Below are positions 5,308 through 5,904 of a stretch of DNA of 5,904 bases, piece by piece. The notes below the pieces were generated by a model. It saw only the letters and a list, made by a program, of their open reading frames with translations. It did not search any database and was not told where the DNA came from. The DNA is from Planctomycetales bacterium 4484_123. Lineage in GTDB: Bacteria; Planctomycetota; Phycisphaerae; SM23-33. The DNA lies in the NCBI GenBank assembly GCA_002049885.1, contig MVCS01000107.1:1-5904 (forward strand), written 5' to 3'. The first letter of the stretch is position 1, and each line of letters opens with the position of its first letter. Both the position numbers and the translations under genes were made by a program.

Positions 5308-5904
5308 TCAGTCCAGCTCGTGTTTGCAGGCGATGGGTACCCTGCGCCCGGAGCCGAAGGCCCGAGCGGTGACCTTCAGCGTCGGCGGGGCCTGCCGGCG
5401 CTTGTACTCCGCGGCGGTAATCATGTTCACCACGCGGCGGACCAGGGCCTCGTCCAGGCCGGCCCGCACCATTTCCTCCACGCTCTGCGCTCTCTCCACG
5501 TAGCGGTGCAGCACCTCGTCGAGCTGCTCGTAGGGCGGCAGTTCGTCCTGGTCTATCTGGCCGGGCTTCAGCTCGGCCGATGGAGGCTTGGTGAGGATGC
5601 TCTGGGGTATCAGCGGCCCGGCGGCGGCGGCGTTGAGGTGCCGGGCCAGCCGGTACACCATGGTCTTGGGCACGTCGCCGATGACGGCCAGCCCGCCGAC
5701 CATGTCGCCGTAGAGCGTGCAGTAGCCGGTGGCGCCCGTGGCCAGGGGCAGGTGACCCAGGGCGTTGGAGAAGGCCATCACCAGGCTGCCGCGGATGCGT
5801 GCCTGGATGTTCTCGTCGGTGATGGGGGGGCGGTCGGCCGGCAGGTGCCCGGCGAAGGCCGCCTCGAAGGCCCGGTGCATCGGTTCTATGGGCACCTCCA
5901 CCAG
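5308..5904 (-). CDS. nadE: glutamine-dependent NAD+ synthetase, C-terminal synthetase domain (partial, 5' end outside window)
   Basis: This enzyme converts nicotinic acid adenine dinucleotide to NAD+ using ATP and glutamine, the last step of NAD synthesis. The frame is open to the right edge, so GTG at 5901 and the first ATG are internal; 198 residues remain. Counting the 5901 codon as 1: TDENIQARIRG (28-38), YCTLYGDMVGGLAVIGDVPKT (60-80), IPQSILTKPPSAELKPGQ (98-115), ELPPYEQLDEVL (120-131), AEYKRRQAPPTLKVTARAFG (164-183) and RRVPI (186-190), a run found in the long, glutaminase-fused NadE proteins. The nitrilase-like glutaminase domain and the SGG-x-DS ATP loop lie outside the window. Oddity: the sequence goes from LPLATG (51-56) straight into ATGYCTLYGDM, so the family segment N-K-S-E plus one residue is missing. 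Its Glu aligns with the Mg2+ ligand of short NadE enzymes (E165 in E. coli numbering). Identity is secure; activity of this copy is uncertain. Confidence 0.95.
   Translation of the reverse strand: MVEVPIEPMHRAFEAAFAGHLPADRPPITDENIQARIRGSLVMAFSNALGHLPLATGATGYCTLYGDMVGGLAVIGDVPKTMVYRLARHLNAAAAGPLIPQSILTKPPSAELKPGQIDQDELPPYEQLDEVLHRYVERAQSVEEMVRAGLDEALVRRVVNMITAAEYKRRQAPPTLKVTARAFGSGRRVPIACKHELD

Noticed and set aside
4880..5503. Forward-strand frames (4880-5503 and 4935-5372) opposite tadA and the nadE end
   Set aside because: The - strand carries the HAE and PCPMC deaminase motifs and the NadE motifs; the forward products have none.

Overview
The window is G+C-rich bacterial chromosomal DNA (roughly two thirds G+C by eye, with strong G/C preference at third codon positions). 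It carries ordinary housekeeping genes and no sign of mobile elements, CRISPR arrays, tRNA or rRNA. The protein sequences resemble those of G+C-rich Planctomycetota (Phycisphaerae-like) or deltaproteobacterial relatives, but that placement is a low-confidence impression from reading the proteins.

Layout, left to right. (1) On the + strand the window opens inside the 3' end of pyrG (CTP synthase; only the end of the glutaminase domain is present). After a 19-base gap with a doubled purine-rich Shine-Dalgarno tract comes a complete carB, the 1088-residue large subunit of carbamoyl-phosphate synthase, starting at GTG. Both enzymes serve pyrimidine nucleotide synthesis and the pair is probably one transcription unit, yet carA, the usual upstream partner of carB, is not next to it. 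(2) A 90-base spacer with two small inverted repeats leads to a short HD-domain gene. It keeps the first half of the HD fold (first His and the His-Asp pair) and stops before the distal metal ligands, so it looks like a truncated or decaying gene. (3) A 106-base spacer with an extended -10-like sequence leads to a complete AMMECR1-domain gene (AmmeMemoRadiSam system protein A). (4) Convergent to it, on the - strand, are a complete tadA (tRNA adenosine-34 deaminase) and, upstream of tadA, the 3' part of nadE (glutamine-dependent NAD+ synthetase), which runs off the right edge. nadE and tadA are 35 bases apart and probably cotranscribed.

I found no strong case for a new multi-gene system. The most notable observation is in nadE: the otherwise well-conserved synthetase domain lacks the family's T-G-N-K-S-E segment, including the glutamate that aligns with the Mg2+ ligand of bacterial NAD synthetases. 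The gap is about five residues, in frame, and flanked by near-identical short direct repeats. It is either a real loss of a catalytic element or a sequence or assembly error. The half-length HD protein and the pyrG-carB pairing without carA are secondary points.
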